The notes: a model not told the origin generated them from the letters alone. DNA of 64,000 nucleotides from Corynebacterium lactis (GCF_900519355.1 NZ_ULHE01000004.1:62001-126000), one strand, 5' to 3'; shown: positions 1 to 10,482, numbered from the stretch's first letter. Made by a program: numbers and translations.

Positions 1-327
1 GTAGGTGGTGGAAACGCGGTCGTGCGTGCCCTCGACATCGTCGACGGTGATGCGCACGATCTCGCCGTCCGCCCAGTAGGTCGCGTCTTCCTTGAAGCGA
101 CCCAGGCGGATCTTCGGCCCCTGGAGGTCCGCCAGCACGCCGACGGCGTGGCCGGTGGCGTCGGATGCCTCGCGCACCCAGCGGTAGTTCTGAGCGTGGT
201 CCTCGTGCTCGCCGTGGGAGAAGTTCAGACGCGCAACGTCCATACCGGCGTTGACAAGTCCGGTGATTCCCTCGAGCGAGGCAACTGCGGGACCTAGGGT
301 ACATACGATCTTGGTTCGTCTAAGCAC
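1..327 (-). CDS. pyk: Pyruvate kinase, N-terminal part (cut by window edge)
   Basis: Pyruvate kinase makes pyruvate and ATP from phosphoenolpyruvate and ADP in the last step of glycolysis. Only the first 109 codons are visible. They start at a GTG at 325-327 and read (M)LRRTKIVCTLGPA, then MDVARLNFSHG and DLQGPKIRLG, the conserved beginning of the catalytic barrel. The visible part ends inside the B domain, at GTHDRVSTTY. The gene runs off the left edge, so the rest of the barrel and the effector domain are not seen. It lies 32 bases downstream of lgt on the same strand, the order I recall for C. glutamicum. No strong ribosome binding site is seen before the GTG. Confidence 0.93.
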   Translation of the reverse strand, partial: MLRRTKIVCTLGPAVASLEGITGLVNAGMDVARLNFSHGEHEDHAQNYRWVREASDATGHAVGVLADLQGPKIRLGRFKEDATYWADGEIVRITVDDVEGTHDRVSTTY

Positions 328-359
328 GGCTACCAGCCTAACCCTTTCTGCCGACGACG

Positions 360-1301
360 TCAGCGTGACGTGTCCGCATCGACGTCCTCGCTCGAGGTGT
401 GACGATCCTTACCGCCACCGAGCACGTAGCTCTCCGGTTCGCGAGTCTTTTTCCGAAGCAGCCACAGGACCACCAAAGCGCCCACGAAGACCACCAGCGA
501 CGTGATGTTGTTAATGCGCACGCCGAAGACCATGGTCGCCTCGTCGACACGCATCAGCTCGACGAAGAAGCGGCCGAGCGTATACAGCGCCACGTAGAGC
601 GCGAAGACCCGCCCGCCGCCGAGGCGGAACTTGCGGTCTGCCCACACGATAACCAGGCAGGCCAGGATGTTCCAGACCATCTCGTAGAGGAACGTCGGGT
701 GCACGACCTCCAGCACCATGCCTGTCGACGTGCCGGTGACCGGGGCGACCCGGCCGAACTCGTCGACGCGCTGGTAAATCTCCAGGCCCCAGGGCAGCGT
801 CGTCGGGCCGCCGTAGAGCTCCTGGTTGAACCAGTTGCCCAAACGGCCGATGGCCTGGCCCAGGATGACCGCGGGGGCCGCTGCGTCAAGCACCGGCGCG
901 AAGGGCGCTCCGCGCCACTTGGTCACGGCCCAGGCCGCGAGCACGCCGAGGATGACCGCGCCCCAGATGCCCAGGCCGCCGTTGGTGATCTTGAAGACGT
1001 CCCAGGGGTTCGCGCCCGGCCCGAAATACTTCGGCCAGTCGGTGGCGACGTGGTAGAGGCGGCCGCCAATGATCCCGGCGGGAATCACCGCGATGGCGAT
1101 ATCGAGAACCAGCTCGGGGTTGCCGCCGCGCGCGGCGTAACGACGCGACATCCAGTAGATGCCGATCAGGACGCCCACCAGGATGGAGATGGCGTACCCG
1201 CGGATCGGCAGCGGCCCTAGGTACCAGACGCCCTGCGGCGGCGAGGGGATGTTGGCTAGGTACGTCGTCGCGGCCTCCGCCGCTACCAGTGTCGCGCTCA
1301 T
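360..1301 (-). CDS. lgt: Prolipoprotein diacylglyceryl transferase
   Basis: Lgt moves diacylglycerol from phosphatidylglycerol to the lipobox cysteine of prelipoproteins, the first step of lipoprotein maturation at the inner membrane. The 313-residue product has several hydrophobic segments and the family signature [16 protein letters not shown] in the middle. [10 protein letters not shown] segment and the late [16 protein letters not shown] segment also fit the family. Its ATG overlaps the trpA stop by one base (TGATG), so it is translationally coupled to the trp genes. lspA, the next enzyme in lipoprotein processing, and two lipoprotein genes lie at the far end of this window. The C-terminal tail after about residue 285 is polar and variable, as is usual. 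Confidence 0.96.
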   Translation of the reverse strand: MSATLVAAEAATTYLANIPSPPQGVWYLGPLPIRGYAISILVGVLIGIYWMSRRYAARGGNPELVLDIAIAVIPAGIIGGRLYHVATDWPKYFGPGANPWDVFKITNGGLGIWGAVILGVLAAWAVTKWRGAPFAPVLDAAAPAVILGQAIGRLGNWFNQELYGGPTTLPWGLEIYQRVDEFGRVAPVTGTSTGMVLEVVHPTFLYEMVWNILACLVIVWADRKFRLGGGRVFALYVALYTLGRFFVELMRVDEATMVFGVRINNITSLVVFVGALVVLWLLRKKTREPESYVLGGGKDRHTSSEDVDADTSR

Positions 1302-2083
1302 CAGTCGGTTTCACCTCGCACGCCCGCGGCCAGCTCGCGTCCGAGTGCGGCCAGCTCCTCGGTGCCCTTCGCCGCGGCCTTGATCAGGGCCGAGCCGACG
1401 ATGACGCCGTCGGCAAACTCCGCGATCTCCGCGGCCTGCTCGCCGTTGGACACGCCAAGCCCGACGCACACCGGGGTATCGGTGACCTCTCGGGTGCGGG
1501 CGACCAGCTTGGCCGCGGCCGAGTCGACGCTGCTCTGGGCTCCGGTGACGCCCATGTGGCTGGTGGCGTAGACGAAGCCGGTGGAGGCGTTTGCAGTCAG
1601 CTGCAGGCGCTCGTTGGTCGAAGACGGGGCCACCAGCATGATGTTGGACAGCCCGTTGGCCTCCGCCGCGGCCTGCCACTGCGCGGCCTCCTCCGGAATC
1701 AGGTCCGGGATGATGGTTCCGCGACCGCCCGCCTCGGCGAGGTCCTTTGCGAACTTCTCCGGGCCGTACTGCAGGATCGGGTTCCAGTAGCTCATCACCA
1801 CGCAGGTGCCGCCGCGGGCCGTGACCTCGCGGACCACGCGCATGATCTCGCGGGTGCGGAAGCCCGCGTCCAGCGCGATGTTGGCGGCCTCCTGGATGGT
1901 CGGGCCGTCCATCATCGGGTCCGAGAAGGGCAGGCCCACCTCGATCAGGTCCGCACCGGCCTTGACCAGAGTGTCGATGTTCTCAATCGACTGATCCGTC
2001 GTCGGGTAGCCAGCCGGAAGGTAGCCGATGAACGCCGCACGCCCCTCGGCCCGAACCTTGTCAAAAACGTCGCTCAAGCTCAT
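1301..2083 (-). CDS. trpA: Tryptophan synthase alpha subunit
   Basis: The alpha subunit cleaves indole-3-glycerol phosphate to glyceraldehyde-3-phosphate and indole, which is channelled to TrpB. The 260-residue TIM barrel has the catalytic pair Glu48 ([11 protein letters not shown]) and Asp59 (MMDGPTIQ), and the phosphate-binding GVTGAQSS loop. Length is normal for the family. It follows trpB after a 3-base gap and overlaps lgt by one base, so trpB-trpA-lgt form one tight minus-strand unit. Confidence 0.97.
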   Translation of the reverse strand: MSLSDVFDKVRAEGRAAFIGYLPAGYPTTDQSIENIDTLVKAGADLIEVGLPFSDPMMDGPTIQEAANIALDAGFRTREIMRVVREVTARGGTCVVMSYWNPILQYGPEKFAKDLAEAGGRGTIIPDLIPEEAAQWQAAAEANGLSNIMLVAPSSTNERLQLTANASTGFVYATSHMGVTGAQSSVDSAAAKLVARTREVTDTPVCVGLGVSNGEQAAEIAEFADGVIVGSALIKAAAKGTEELAALGRELAAGVRGETD

Positions 2084-2086
2084 GAT

Positions 2087-3385
2087 CTAGGACTCCTCCC
2101 CTTCCGGCATGAAGCCGAACCACTTCGCCGCGGTGTCGACGTCCTTGTCGCCGCGGCCCGAAATGTTAACGATAATGACGGGCTTGCGGCCCAGCTCCTC
2201 GCGCAGGTCGCCCGCGATAATGCGCGCCGCGGCCACCGCGTGGGCCGACTCGATAGCCGGGATGATGCCCTCCATACGGGAGAGATCGCGGAACGCGTCC
2301 ATCGCCTGCGTATCCGTGACGGGCACGTAGGAGGCACGCTTGATATCGGCCAGGAAGGAGTGCTCCGGGCCGACGCCCGGGTAGTCCAGGCCCGCAGAAA
2401 TCGAGTGGGACTCGATAATTTGGCCGTCCTCGTTTTGCATCAGCGCGGCGAAGGAGCCCTGGAACACACCAGGGTTGCCCGCCGCCGAAATCGGGGCCGC
2501 GTGACGCCCGGTCTCCACGCCGTCGCCGCCGGCCTCGGCGCCGATCAGGCGCACCGACTCGTCGTCGATGAAGTGGTGGAATGCACCGATGGCGTTAGAC
2601 CCGCCGCCGACGCAGGCGACCACGGCGTCGGGAAGCGCGTCGGTCTCCGCCAGAATCTGCTGGCGGGCCTCGGCGCCGATGATGCGCTGGAAGTCGCGGA
2701 CCATCGTCGGGAAGGGGTGCGGGCCCGCGGCGGTGCCGAAGCAGTAGTAGGTGTCGTCGGCGTGTGAGACCCAGTAGCGCATCGCCTCGTTGATGGCGTC
2801 CTTCAGCGTCTTCGAGCCGACCTCGACCTCGATGACCTCGGCTCCGAGCAGGCGCATGCGGGCGATATTCAGGCGCTGGCGGATCGCGTCGACCTTGCCC
2901 ATGTAGATGCGGCAGTTCAGGCCCAGCAGCGCACACGCGGTCGCGGTGGCCACGCCGTGCTGGCCGGCACCAGTCTCCGCAATGATGTTCTGCTTGCCCA
3001 TCCGCTTGGCCAGCAGCACCTGCCCCAGCACGTTGTTGACCTTGTGGCTGCCCGTGTGGTTCAGGTCCTCGCGCTTGAGCCACACCTCCGCGCCGATGGC
3101 CTCCGAGAACTTCGACGCGAAGTACAGCGGCGACGGCCTGCCGACGTAGGTGCGCTGCAGGCGGTCGAGTTCATCGAGGAACTCCTGGTCGACGCGGGCC
3201 TTAGCATAGCCGTCGGTGACCTCGCCGATAACCGCCATCAGAGCCTCGGGGACATACTGGCCGCCCCACTGGCCCCAGTGCCCCTGGGCATCCGGCTCGT
3301 GCTTCGTCGACTGCGCGACGACCTCGCCCATCGTGGGCAGACGGTCCCCGCGGACATCATGGTTCTTGAAATCGTGGTCACTCAC
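2087..3385 (-). CDS. trpB: Tryptophan synthase beta subunit
   Basis: The PLP-dependent beta subunit joins indole and serine to give tryptophan. The PLP lysine lies in [13 protein letters not shown], the glycine-rich phosphate site is GGGSNAIG, and [12 protein letters not shown] contacts indole. The start is uncertain. I use the GTG at 3385 (432 residues), close in length to the mycobacterial enzyme. A GTG at 3457 is in frame, would overlap trpC by 13 bases and would add 24 residues. Neither has a strong ribosome binding site. The sequence is closer to the mycobacterial TrpB I remember than to the enzyme of the transferred C. glutamicum trp operon. Confidence 0.95.
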   Translation of the reverse strand: MSDHDFKNHDVRGDRLPTMGEVVAQSTKHEPDAQGHWGQWGGQYVPEALMAVIGEVTDGYAKARVDQEFLDELDRLQRTYVGRPSPLYFASKFSEAIGAEVWLKREDLNHTGSHKVNNVLGQVLLAKRMGKQNIIAETGAGQHGVATATACALLGLNCRIYMGKVDAIRQRLNIARMRLLGAEVIEVEVGSKTLKDAINEAMRYWVSHADDTYYCFGTAAGPHPFPTMVRDFQRIIGAEARQQILAETDALPDAVVACVGGGSNAIGAFHHFIDDESVRLIGAEAGGDGVETGRHAAPISAAGNPGVFQGSFAALMQNEDGQIIESHSISAGLDYPGVGPEHSFLADIKRASYVPVTDTQAMDAFRDLSRMEGIIPAIESAHAVAAARIIAGDLREELGRKPVIIVNISGRGDKDVDTAAKWFGFMPEGEES

Positions 3386-3444
3386 AAGTAACCATTGTGG
3401 ACTATCGAGCCCCCGGGCGGGAGCATCGGGGCGAAAAACGCGGT

Positions 3445-4320
3445 TTACGTCTTCCACTCCCGCTTGCCGACGGGTCGTCCGTCACCCGTGCGCGGGCCGC
3501 GGAGTAAACAAGCCCCCTGGCCTCGAAGGGTCGGGTGAACCCCGGAGGCGACGAGCCGTCGGCACGCCTCGCCGGGGTTGCCCGCGGTGACCAGGCCCTC
3601 GCCGACCAGCACGGCGTCGGCGCCGTGGGAGGCGTAGTAGCGCAGCTCCTCCGGGCCCTTCACACCAGACTCGGCCACCTTGACCACTGTGTCCGGCAGC
3701 ATCGGGGCGAGGCGCTCGAACACGCTCAGGTCGACGTCGAGGGTCTTGAGGTTGCGGGCATTGATGCCGAGGATCTTCGCACCAGCGGCGACCGCGCGCT
3801 CGACCTCCTCGGCGGTGTGGGCCTCCACCAGAGCGTTCATGCCCAGGGACTCCGTGCGGTCCAGCAGCGACTCCAGGGTCGGCTGGTCCAGCGCCGAGCA
3901 CATCAGCAGCACCAGGTCGGCGCCGTGGGCGCGGGCCTCGTGGACCTGGTACGGGGTGACGATAAAGTCCTTGCGCAGCACCGGGATATTGACGGCGCGG
4001 CGCACCGCGTCGAGGTCCGCGAGCGAGCCACGGAAGCGACGCTGCTCGGTTAGGCACGAGATGACGGCGGCGCCGCCCTTCTCATACTCGGCCGCGAGCT
4101 CCGCCGGCGAGGCGATCTCCGCGAGGTCTCCCTTCGACGGGGAGGCGCGCTTGACCTCGGCGATGACCTGGACCCCGGGCTTGCTCAGCGCGGCCACGGC
4201 GTCCAGGGCCGACGGCGCCTGGTACGAGAGCTCCTTAATCTCCGCGTAGGAAATCTTCGCCTCGCGGGCGGCCAGGTCCTCGCGGACTCCGGCGATGATG
4301 CCATCTAGAACGTTAGCCAC
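3445..4320 (-). CDS. trpC: Indole-3-glycerol phosphate synthase (single-domain TrpC)
   Basis: TrpC closes the ring of carboxyphenylaminodeoxyribulose phosphate to give indole-3-glycerol phosphate. The GTG at 4318-4320, preceded by GGGGAGAG, begins (M)[10 protein letters not shown]. Catalytic residues are recognisable: Glu55 and Lys57 in [13 protein letters not shown], a second lysine in VLRKDFIV, and the [10 protein letters not shown] phosphate loop. At 291 residues it is single-domain IGPS with a 25-residue basic tail. The TrpF domain fused to TrpC in C. glutamicum is absent, so PRA isomerase activity must come from elsewhere (see hisA). The gene lies 13 bases after the membrane protein gene. 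Confidence 0.96.
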   Translation of the reverse strand: MANVLDGIIAGVREDLAAREAKISYAEIKELSYQAPSALDAVAALSKPGVQVIAEVKRASPSKGDLAEIASPAELAAEYEKGGAAVISCLTEQRRFRGSLADLDAVRRAVNIPVLRKDFIVTPYQVHEARAHGADLVLLMCSALDQPTLESLLDRTESLGMNALVEAHTAEEVERAVAAGAKILGINARNLKTLDVDLSVFERLAPMLPDTVVKVAESGVKGPEELRYYASHGADAVLVGEGLVTAGNPGEACRRLVASGVHPTLRGQGACLLRGPRTGDGRPVGKREWKT

Positions 4321-4333
4321 GTTGCACTCTCCC

Positions 4334-5065
4334 CTACTTTTTCTTCTTCTCGTCTTGTTCGGCGTCTTGTTCGGTGTCTTGTTCAGGTAGGCCGTTGTTC
4401 TCGGCGTCTCCGCCATCCAAATCCGTCGGGTCCACGCCCGCGTCCAGGGCATCCCACAGGACGCGCCCCGACTGCGGGTCGGCCTCGAGGTCCTCCGAGA
4501 TGCGCTGACGGCGCACCTCCGGAGTCTCGTAGGCGCTGGACTTCTGCTTCTTGACCTCGCCCGGCCTGCGCACCATCACGACCGCTCCGACCAGCGCAAG
4601 GGCACAGCCCAGCAGCGTGATCGCGGGTCCCGCCGGGTGCACGTGGATCGCCTCCACCTGAGCCCAGTCCGCCACCGTGATTGGAGCGCTCGCCCGCTGC
4701 GAGGCGCTTCCCGACGTCAGCAGGTCCAGCGCGCGCTGCGGGTCAACGCCCTCCTGCCCACCGGACAGGAGCTTCATCGGCCCCCAGGACGCGACGACCG
4801 CCAGCACGGCGACGAGGGTGCCGACCACGCGGCGACCCAGCTTGCCCAAAATCAGCGTCGCAACAACGCCCGCAATCAGCGCCAGAGCGATCGACTGGAT
4901 CTCGGGGGCCCACACCGCGCCCACGATGTCGGTGCTGGCCGCACCCGACTTGTCATCGAAGGTCTCCACGGTCAGCCAGGACATGCGGCTGGCCAGCCAC
5001 ATTCCCACCGCGCCGAGAGCAATGGGACCGACGGAAACGAACTTCTTAGCCGACTTGTTCTTCAC
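4334..5065 (-). CDS. Tryptophan-operon-associated membrane protein (Trp_oprn_chp type)
   Basis: This 243-residue protein sits between trpE and trpC, where actinobacteria carry a membrane protein known only by this association (TIGR02234 family). Four hydrophobic stretches are visible: roughly residues 11-29, 57-75, 80-97 and 147-165. The stretch between the third and fourth is an external-looking, Ser/Ala-rich loop with [12 protein letters not shown]. After the last helix comes a basic stretch, then an acidic C-terminus with a short repeat (TEQDAEQDE) ending in four lysines. At DNA level the tail holds three near-copies of an 11-12 base unit around GTCTTGTTCGG. Its role is unknown; transport or binding of aromatic intermediates would be a guess. 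Confidence 0.9.
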   Translation of the reverse strand: MKNKSAKKFVSVGPIALGAVGMWLASRMSWLTVETFDDKSGAASTDIVGAVWAPEIQSIALALIAGVVATLILGKLGRRVVGTLVAVLAVVASWGPMKLLSGGQEGVDPQRALDLLTSGSASQRASAPITVADWAQVEAIHVHPAGPAITLLGCALALVGAVVMVRRPGEVKKQKSSAYETPEVRRQRISEDLEADPQSGRVLWDALDAGVDPTDLDGGDAENNGLPEQDTEQDAEQDEKKKK

Positions 5066-5071
5066 TGTGCG

Positions 5072-6615
5072 CTAATCCCTTTCCACGGGTGCCAGGGTTC
5101 CCGCCGCCGCGACGGCGCGCAGAACGGCCGCCGCCTTGTTACGGGTTTCTTCGTCCTCGGCCAGCGGATCGGAGTCGTTGACGATGCCGCCACCGGCCTG
5201 GACGTACACGGTACCGCCCTTTTTCACACCTGTCCGGATCGCAATCGCCTGATCTGTGTTCCCGCGGAAGTCGAAATAGCCGACCGTGCCGCCGTAGACG
5301 CCGCGGCGCGTGTCCTCGAAGTTGTCGATAATCGACACGCCGACGGCTTCGGGGCACCCGAGAGCGTCCCGGCTGGGAACGTCGCCGCGAACGCATCGAC
5401 GGCGGTGGCGCCGTCGGCAAGCGTGCCGGTGACGGTGGAGACCAGGTGCATGACGTGGCTGTAGCGCTCGATGTGGCGGAAGTCGTGGACCTTCACCGTG
5501 CCCGGGGCGCACACGCGGCCGAGGTCGTTGCGCCCGAGATCGACGAGCATCAGGTGCTCGCTGTTTTCCTTCTCGTCCGCCAGGAGGTCCCGCTCCAGCG
5601 CGTTGTCCTCCTCCACCGTCGCGCCGCGCGGGCGGGTACCCGCAATCGGGTTGGTGATGACGTCGCGGCCCGAGACGGCAACCAGGGACTCCGGGGAGGA
5701 GCCGACAATCTGGAAGGCGGTCTCGGAGAAGTCCTGCGTCGGGACGTTGACCAGGAACATGTACGGGCTCGGGTTCGAGGTCCGCAGGATGCGGTAGATG
5801 TCGAAGGCAGAGGCCTGCGTGTCCATCTCGAAGCGCTGGGACAGGACGATCTGGAAGGCGTCGCCGGCGCGAATGTGCTCCTTGCACAACTCGATGCGAC
5901 GCATGTGCTCCTCCGCGGTGCGCTGGCGGCGAATCTCCGGCTCCGGGAAGCTCACTTCGGCCGGGAGCAGGTCGGAGGGCTCGCTCAGACGCGCCACCAT
6001 CGCGTCGATGCGCTCGCAGGCGCGGTCATAGGCCCGGTCGATCCGCTCGTCGGAGCCGTCCCAGTTCACTGCGTTGGAAATCAGCCACAGCACGCCCTCG
6101 TGGTGGTCGAACGCCGCCAGGTCCTCGACCAGCAGCTGCATCAGCTCCGGGATCTGCAGGTCGTTGTCCGTGGTGTCCGGCAGCTGCGGCTCGATGAAGC
6201 GCACCGTGTCGTGGCCGAAGTAGCCGACCAGCCCGGAGGTCAGCTTCGGCACCGAGGCGTCGGCAGGCAGCGGCAGCTCGGTGTGGAGGAGGGAAAGAGT
6301 CTCGCGCAGCGCGTCCAGCGGGTTCCCGCCCTCGGGTGCGCCCTGCGGCGCGTTGCCAATCCACATGGCCTGTCCGGACTCGTCGACCGTCAACGCGGCG
6401 CGGCTGCCGCACCCGATGAAGGACCACCTCGACCAGGACTGCCCCACATCCGACGATTCCAGGAGGAACGTGCCAGGACGGTCGGCCGCCAGCTTGCGGT
6501 AGGCGGACAGCGCGGTCTCGCCATCCGCCAACACCTTACGGATGACGGGCACGACCCGGTGGTCAGCAGCCAGCTCGCGGAAGCGCTCCCGCGTGGTCAT
6601 GGTGATTCGAGTCAT
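5072..6615 (-). pseudogene. trpE: Anthranilate synthase component I, one-base frameshift
   Basis: TrpE converts chorismate to anthranilate with ammonia from the TrpG subunit. The first part (from ATG 6615) is a normal TrpE N-terminus with the feedback-site LLESSD motif and the chorismate-domain segments SPEPYMFL-like [16 protein letters not shown] and [10 protein letters not shown]. At [10 protein letters not shown] the frame breaks: the family continues A-M-x-I-I-D. One base is missing between 5337 and 5338, after which the next frame resumes as [16 protein letters not shown] and runs normally to 5072. Adding one base gives 514 residues, the expected size. Either the gene is truly broken or a base was lost in sequencing; the intact trpA, trpB and trpC favour the latter. 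Confidence 0.9.
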
Positions 6616-6720
6616 AGTGGCTATTGTGCCACGGCCAACAATCTGCGGATAATTCGCCCGCCCGCCAAACCTGGCTGCTTCCCGACGCCGCTAACAAACG
6701 TCCCAGATAACCTCAGCGGG

Positions 6721-6756
6721 AAACTTAGAAGAGCGCGAAAACTTAGAAGACTGGGT
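6721..6756. repeat. 12-bp direct repeat, 18 bp apart, over the hisI stop
   Basis: AAACTTAGAAGA occurs at 6721-6732 and again at 6739-6750. The second copy contains the hisI stop codon (complement of 6743-6745). It looks like a small tandem duplication at the gene end. Confidence 0.7.
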
Positions 6757-7162
6757 GCACGTCGAAGCAACTGTGGGCGCCGGTGTGGCATGCGGCGCCG
6801 GACTGGACGACCTCCATCAAGACGGTATCTCCGTCGCAGTCCAGGGCCAGCGAGGTGACCTGCTGGAAGTGGCCACTGGTCAGGCCCTTAATCCAGTACT
6901 CCTGGCGCGAGCGCGACCAGTAGGTGCCGCGCTTGGTGGCAATGGTGTACGCCAGCGCGTGCGAGTCCATCCACGCCATCATCAGCACGCGCCCGGTCCC
7001 TGATTCCTGCACGATCGCGGGAATCAAGCCGTCAGCGTTGAACTTGGCGACCTCCGCGAGGTCCGAGGACAGCTCGAAGGTGGCTGGGTCGTCGCCCGCA
7101 CCGTGCTCCTGCGCGCCCGGCGCTAACTTATCCGCCGTGTCGGATGCTACTGAATCGCTCAC
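6743..7162 (-). CDS. hisI: Phosphoribosyl-AMP cyclohydrolase
   Basis: HisI opens the adenine ring of phosphoribosyl-AMP, the third step of histidine synthesis. The 139-residue product has [14 protein letters not shown] with its substrate-binding tryptophan, the metal-binding CDGDT motif, and the late [14 protein letters not shown] segment carrying zinc-ligand cysteines. No HisE domain is fused, so hisE should lie elsewhere. The GTG start overlaps the hisF stop as GTGA, so it is coupled to hisF. The first 30 residues are a non-conserved extension rich in Ala, Asp and Gly. Confidence 0.96.
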   Translation of the reverse strand: MSDSVASDTADKLAPGAQEHGAGDDPATFELSSDLAEVAKFNADGLIPAIVQESGTGRVLMMAWMDSHALAYTIATKRGTYWSRSRQEYWIKGLTSGHFQQVTSLALDCDGDTVLMEVVQSGAACHTGAHSCFDVHPVF

Positions 7163-7935
7163 AGCCGAACCTCAATTCCCTCTCGTGCCATCTCTTCCTT
7201 GACCTCAGCGATGCTGACCTCACCGAAATGGAAGATCGACGCCGCCAGGACAGCGTCCGCACCCGCGCGCACCGCCGGCGGGAAATGCTCGGCGCGGCCG
7301 GCGCCTCCCGATGCGATGACCGGGACGTCCACCGCCGCGCGGACCTTCTCAATCAGTTCGAGGTCGAAGCCGTCCTTCGTACCGTCGCCGTCCATGGAGT
7401 TCAGGAGGATCTCGCCGACGCCCAGCTCCTCGCCCCGGCGGGCCCATTCGACCGCGTCGATGCCGGCCGAACGCGAGCCACCGTGGGTGGTCACCTCGAA
7501 TCCGGACGGCTGCGGCTTGCCGCCCTCGGGGACGCGGCGGGCGTCGACGGAGAGCACCACGCACTGCGCGCCAAAGCGTCGGGAGAGCTCGCTGAGGAGT
7601 TCCGGCCGCGCAATGGCGGAGGTGTTCACGCTGACCTTGTCCGCGCCCGCTCGCAGCAGCTGATCGACGTCCTCCACGCTGCGCACGCCGCCGCCGACAG
7701 TCAGCGGAATGAAGACCTCGCTGGCGGTGCGCCGGACGACCTCCAGCATGGTGCCGCGGCCGTCCTTGGAGGCCGTGACGTCCAGGAAGGTCAGCTCGTC
7801 GGCGCCGGCCTCCCCGTAGCGGCGCGCGAGCTCGACGGGGTCACCCGCATCCCGAAGATTTTCGAAGTTAACACCCTTGACGACGCGCCCGTTGTTGACG
7901 TCCAGGCACGGGATTACGCGAACTGCCAGCGACAT
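7159..7935 (-). CDS. hisF: Imidazole glycerol phosphate synthase, cyclase subunit
   Basis: HisF uses ammonia delivered by HisH to convert PRFAR to imidazole glycerol phosphate and AICAR. The 258-residue barrel starts [21 protein letters not shown], with catalytic Asp12. It also has [19 protein letters not shown], and [12 protein letters not shown], which binds phosphate. AGGAG lies 9 bases upstream of the ATG. It overlaps hisI by 3 bases. The gap of 135 bases from impA upstream holds no gene. Confidence 0.97.
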   Translation of the reverse strand: MSLAVRVIPCLDVNNGRVVKGVNFENLRDAGDPVELARRYGEAGADELTFLDVTASKDGRGTMLEVVRRTASEVFIPLTVGGGVRSVEDVDQLLRAGADKVSVNTSAIARPELLSELSRRFGAQCVVLSVDARRVPEGGKPQPSGFEVTTHGGSRSAGIDAVEWARRGEELGVGEILLNSMDGDGTKDGFDLELIEKVRAAVDVPVIASGGAGRAEHFPPAVRAGADAVLAASIFHFGEVSIAEVKEEMAREGIEVRL

Positions 7936-8070
7936 TGGATTAGTGCTCCTAAAGAGTACGAAGTGTGAAGTGGAAGAAGTAAGAAAAAAGAACCGAGGGT
8001 TACAAGACCCGTTACGGGCGACGGTGTCGGCCGGTGTCGGCGAGCCACAGTGAACGCCAGGGCCCGCCTG

Positions 8071-8883
8071 CTACCGACGGAAGGTCGTGGGATGGCCGAG
8101 ACCCTCGATGATGGACAGCAGGGACGCATGCACGTCCTTCGTTCCCGCGAGGACTCCCAGCGAGTCGTGCCTCCACGGATTGCCCTCAAGGTCCGTGACG
8201 ATACCGCCGGCCTCGGCGATCTGGAGCACGCCCGCCGCGTTATCCCACACGTGCGGGGAGAACGTGACCGTGCCACCGAAGGCGCCCATCGCGGTGGATC
8301 CGAGGTCCACGCCAACGGAACCCGTAATGCGAATGGTCGGGTATCGCTCCCCCACCTTGGACAACAGGAGTTGCCGCCAATCCCGGGGAAACGTGCCGTC
8401 GGGACGCGCGATCACGGAGCCGAACGCGATGGAAACTGGCCGACCAGCCTCGGCGTCCATAGTGACCCGGTGCCCGTTGACGTGAGTGCCGCTGCCCTTG
8501 GCCGCCGTCACTCGACGGCGCAGCAGGGGCATCGAGGTAATCCCCACGATCGGTTCCCCCTGATGCATCAGGGTCAGAAGCATCGCACACAGGGGAAAAC
8601 CGGCGGCGTAGTTCGTCGTCCCGTCAATCGGGTCGATGACCCAGGCCGTATGCTGCTCCGGCACCTTTCCGCCGAATTCCTCGCCGTAGACCGGCAGGCC
8701 GGAGAACTGGGTCAGGATTTCGCGAAGCTTGGCCTCGATGGCCAAATCGGCCTCCGTGGCAAAGTCCCCGCGTGCCTTCGTGATGACGGGTTCGGAGCCC
8801 ACGTGCTCGGCGAAAAGCCCCTCAACCTCATCTAGGGCCGCCTCAGCGATTGCGAGCATCGCACGCGGTTCCAGAGCATCCAT
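8071..8883 (-). CDS. impA: Inositol monophosphatase family protein (ImpA type)
   Basis: This 270-residue protein is a Mg-dependent, Li-sensitive phosphatase fold. It shows GEEFGGK, the metal motif VIDPIDGTTNYAAGFP, and the C-terminal VWDNAAGVLQIAEAGG. It lies between hisA and hisF exactly where C. glutamicum has impA. The substrate could be histidinol phosphate, inositol phosphate or another sugar phosphate. The corynebacterial HisN enzyme that I know of is encoded elsewhere, so a main role in histidine synthesis is not certain. The ATG follows an AAGAAGAA stretch that could serve as ribosome binding site. Confidence 0.9.
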   Translation of the reverse strand: MDALEPRAMLAIAEAALDEVEGLFAEHVGSEPVITKARGDFATEADLAIEAKLREILTQFSGLPVYGEEFGGKVPEQHTAWVIDPIDGTTNYAAGFPLCAMLLTLMHQGEPIVGITSMPLLRRRVTAAKGSGTHVNGHRVTMDAEAGRPVSIAFGSVIARPDGTFPRDWRQLLLSKVGERYPTIRITGSVGVDLGSTAMGAFGGTVTFSPHVWDNAAGVLQIAEAGGIVTDLEGNPWRHDSLGVLAGTKDVHASLLSIIEGLGHPTTFRR

Positions 8884-8954
8884 GTTCTTCTTGCCTCGCG
8901 GTTTCTTATCCCTATTGGCCGACTAATGCCACCCAGCAACGATCCGGCAACTGC

Positions 8955-9686
8955 CTAGCGGGCGATAGCCAGGGCCTCTTCCAGAGTGAATCGACCAGCG
9001 TAGAGAGCCTTGCCGACGATTGCGGAGTCGACCCCGTCGCCGACGAGTGCCTTCAGCGCCGCGATGTCATCGAGGCTGCTGATACCGCCCGACGCGACGA
9101 TGGGGGCTTCGGTGGCCGCCGCGACATCGCGCAGCAGGTCGACGTTCGGGCCCTGCAGGGTGCCGTCCTTGGACACGTCGGTGACGACGAAGCGGGACGC
9201 ACCCTGGGAGTCCAGGCGCTCCAGGACCTCCCAGAGATCACCGCCGTCGGAGACCCAGCCGCGGCCGCGCAGGCGCCACTGTCCCTCCTCGTTGCGGGCG
9301 TCCAGGCCGATGGCGACGCGGTCGCCGTAGGACTCGATGACCTGGCGGCACCATTCGGGGTTCTCCAACGCAGCGGTTCCGATGTTGACGCGCTTGCAGC
9401 CGGTCGCGAGAGCGGCCTCGAGCGAATCGTTGTCACGGATGCCACCCGAGAGCTCCACGTTGACGTCGAGCTTGCCGATGACGTCGGCAAGCAGATCGTA
9501 GTTGGAGCCGCGGCCGAAAGCCGCGTCCAGGTCGACGAGGTGGACCCACTCGGCGCCGGCGTTCTGCCAGTTCAATGCGGCCTCGAGCGGTGCACCGTAG
9601 GAAGTCTCGGAACCGGCGGCACCCTGGACCAGGCGAACCGCCTGACCATCGGCGACGTCAACAGCGGGCAGCAGGGTCAAACTCAT
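8955..9686 (-). CDS. hisA: ProFAR isomerase, likely bifunctional HisA/TrpF (PriA)
   Basis: The 243-residue (beta/alpha)8 barrel isomerises ProFAR in histidine synthesis. Catalytic aspartates are Asp10 ([10 protein letters not shown]) and Asp174 ([10 protein letters not shown]). The segment [15 protein letters not shown] carries Arg142 and Trp144. By recall, these match the Arg143 and Trp145 that let mycobacterial PriA also isomerise phosphoribosylanthranilate. No trpF is seen, and TrpC here is single-domain. I infer that this is PriA, serving both pathways, rather than the specialised subHisA of corynebacteria with a transferred trp operon. It lies 97 bases from hisH. Confidence 0.93.
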   Translation of the reverse strand: MSLTLLPAVDVADGQAVRLVQGAAGSETSYGAPLEAALNWQNAGAEWVHLVDLDAAFGRGSNYDLLADVIGKLDVNVELSGGIRDNDSLEAALATGCKRVNIGTAALENPEWCRQVIESYGDRVAIGLDARNEEGQWRLRGRGWVSDGGDLWEVLERLDSQGASRFVVTDVSKDGTLQGPNVDLLRDVAAATEAPIVASGGISSLDDIAALKALVGDGVDSAIVGKALYAGRFTLEEALAIAR

Positions 9687-9783
9687 GTGGGCTCTACTCT
9701 CTCAATGTCTCGCGGCCCCCTATGGAAGCCATTTCAAACTCTGGGCCGTCTTAGGTATCTCAGTATAGATGTCGGGGCAAGCC

Positions 9784-10482
9784 CTATAGGGTATTCACCC
9801 AGTTTTGCAGCAGGCGCAGGCCCGCGTCGCCGGACTTCTCCGGGTGGAACTGCGTGGCCCACAGCGGGCCGTTTTCGACAGCCGCGACGAATCGATCCGA
9901 CTCGTGGCGCGACCAGGTCACCAGCGGGGCCGCGATGCGCGACTCCGCCGTGAGCTCCCAGCGGCGCACGCCGTAGGAGTGGACGAAGTAGAAACGCTCG
10001 TCTTCCAGGCCCGCGAACATCGCCGAGCCCTCCGGCACCTCCACGGTGTTCCAGCCCATGTGCGGCAGAATCTTGGCCTCCAGGCGCTCGACGGTCCCCG
10101 GCCACTCACCGCAGCCGGGAGTGCCGGTCGCGGTCGCAGCCCCCGAGGTCTCGGCCGCGTGGATTCCCTCCGCATACTCGACGCCACGCTCGAAAAGGAC
10201 CTGCATGCCGACGCAGATGCCCATAACCGGGCGACCGCCCGCGAGGCGAGAGCCAATCAGGCGAGGCCCCTGAACTCGGTGCAGCCCCTCCATGCAGGCG
10301 GCGTAAGCGCCGACACCCGGGACCAGGAGCCCGTCGGCGTTCATCACAGTGTCCGGATCGGCGGTGACGATGACGTTCGCACCGGTCGTCGCCACGGCGC
10401 GTTCTGCGGAACGGAGATTGCCGGAGCCGTAGTCGAGAATTGCAACTGTCTTGGAGTCTGCCGAGGAAGAGGCGTTTGTCAT
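9784..10482 (-). CDS. hisH: Imidazole glycerol phosphate synthase, glutaminase subunit
   Basis: HisH is the class I glutamine amidotransferase that feeds ammonia to HisF. The nucleophile Cys90 lies in [14 protein letters not shown], and His213 and Glu215 lie in [20 protein letters not shown] is the oxyanion-strand region. The ATG at 10482 has no clear ribosome binding site, but TATGAT on the minus strand (10491-10496) sits 8 bases upstream. This suggests a leaderless start of a hisH-hisA-impA-hisF-hisI transcript. Confidence 0.96.
   Translation of the reverse strand: MTNASSSADSKTVAILDYGSGNLRSAERAVATTGANVIVTADPDTVMNADGLLVPGVGAYAACMEGLHRVQGPRLIGSRLAGGRPVMGICVGMQVLFERGVEYAEGIHAAETSGAATATGTPGCGEWPGTVERLEAKILPHMGWNTVEVPEGSAMFAGLEDERFYFVHSYGVRRWELTAESRIAAPLVTWSRHESDRFVAAVENGPLWATQFHPEKSGDAGLRLLQNWVNTL

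Noticed and set aside
22..297. 91-residue plus-strand frame at the left edge
   Set aside because: The minus strand codes the unmistakable start of pyruvate kinase here.
1289..2767. 492-residue open frame on the plus strand opposite trpA and trpB
   Set aside because: It is an antisense shadow of GC-rich coding DNA; trpA and trpB motifs are certain on the minus strand, and the shadow shows no family motif.
5320..5360. Loss of a 7-bp tandem copy (CCCGAAG) as the cause of the trpE frameshift
   Set aside because: The alignment of GAPKP to IID needs only one extra base; a 7-bp insertion would make the protein two residues too long.
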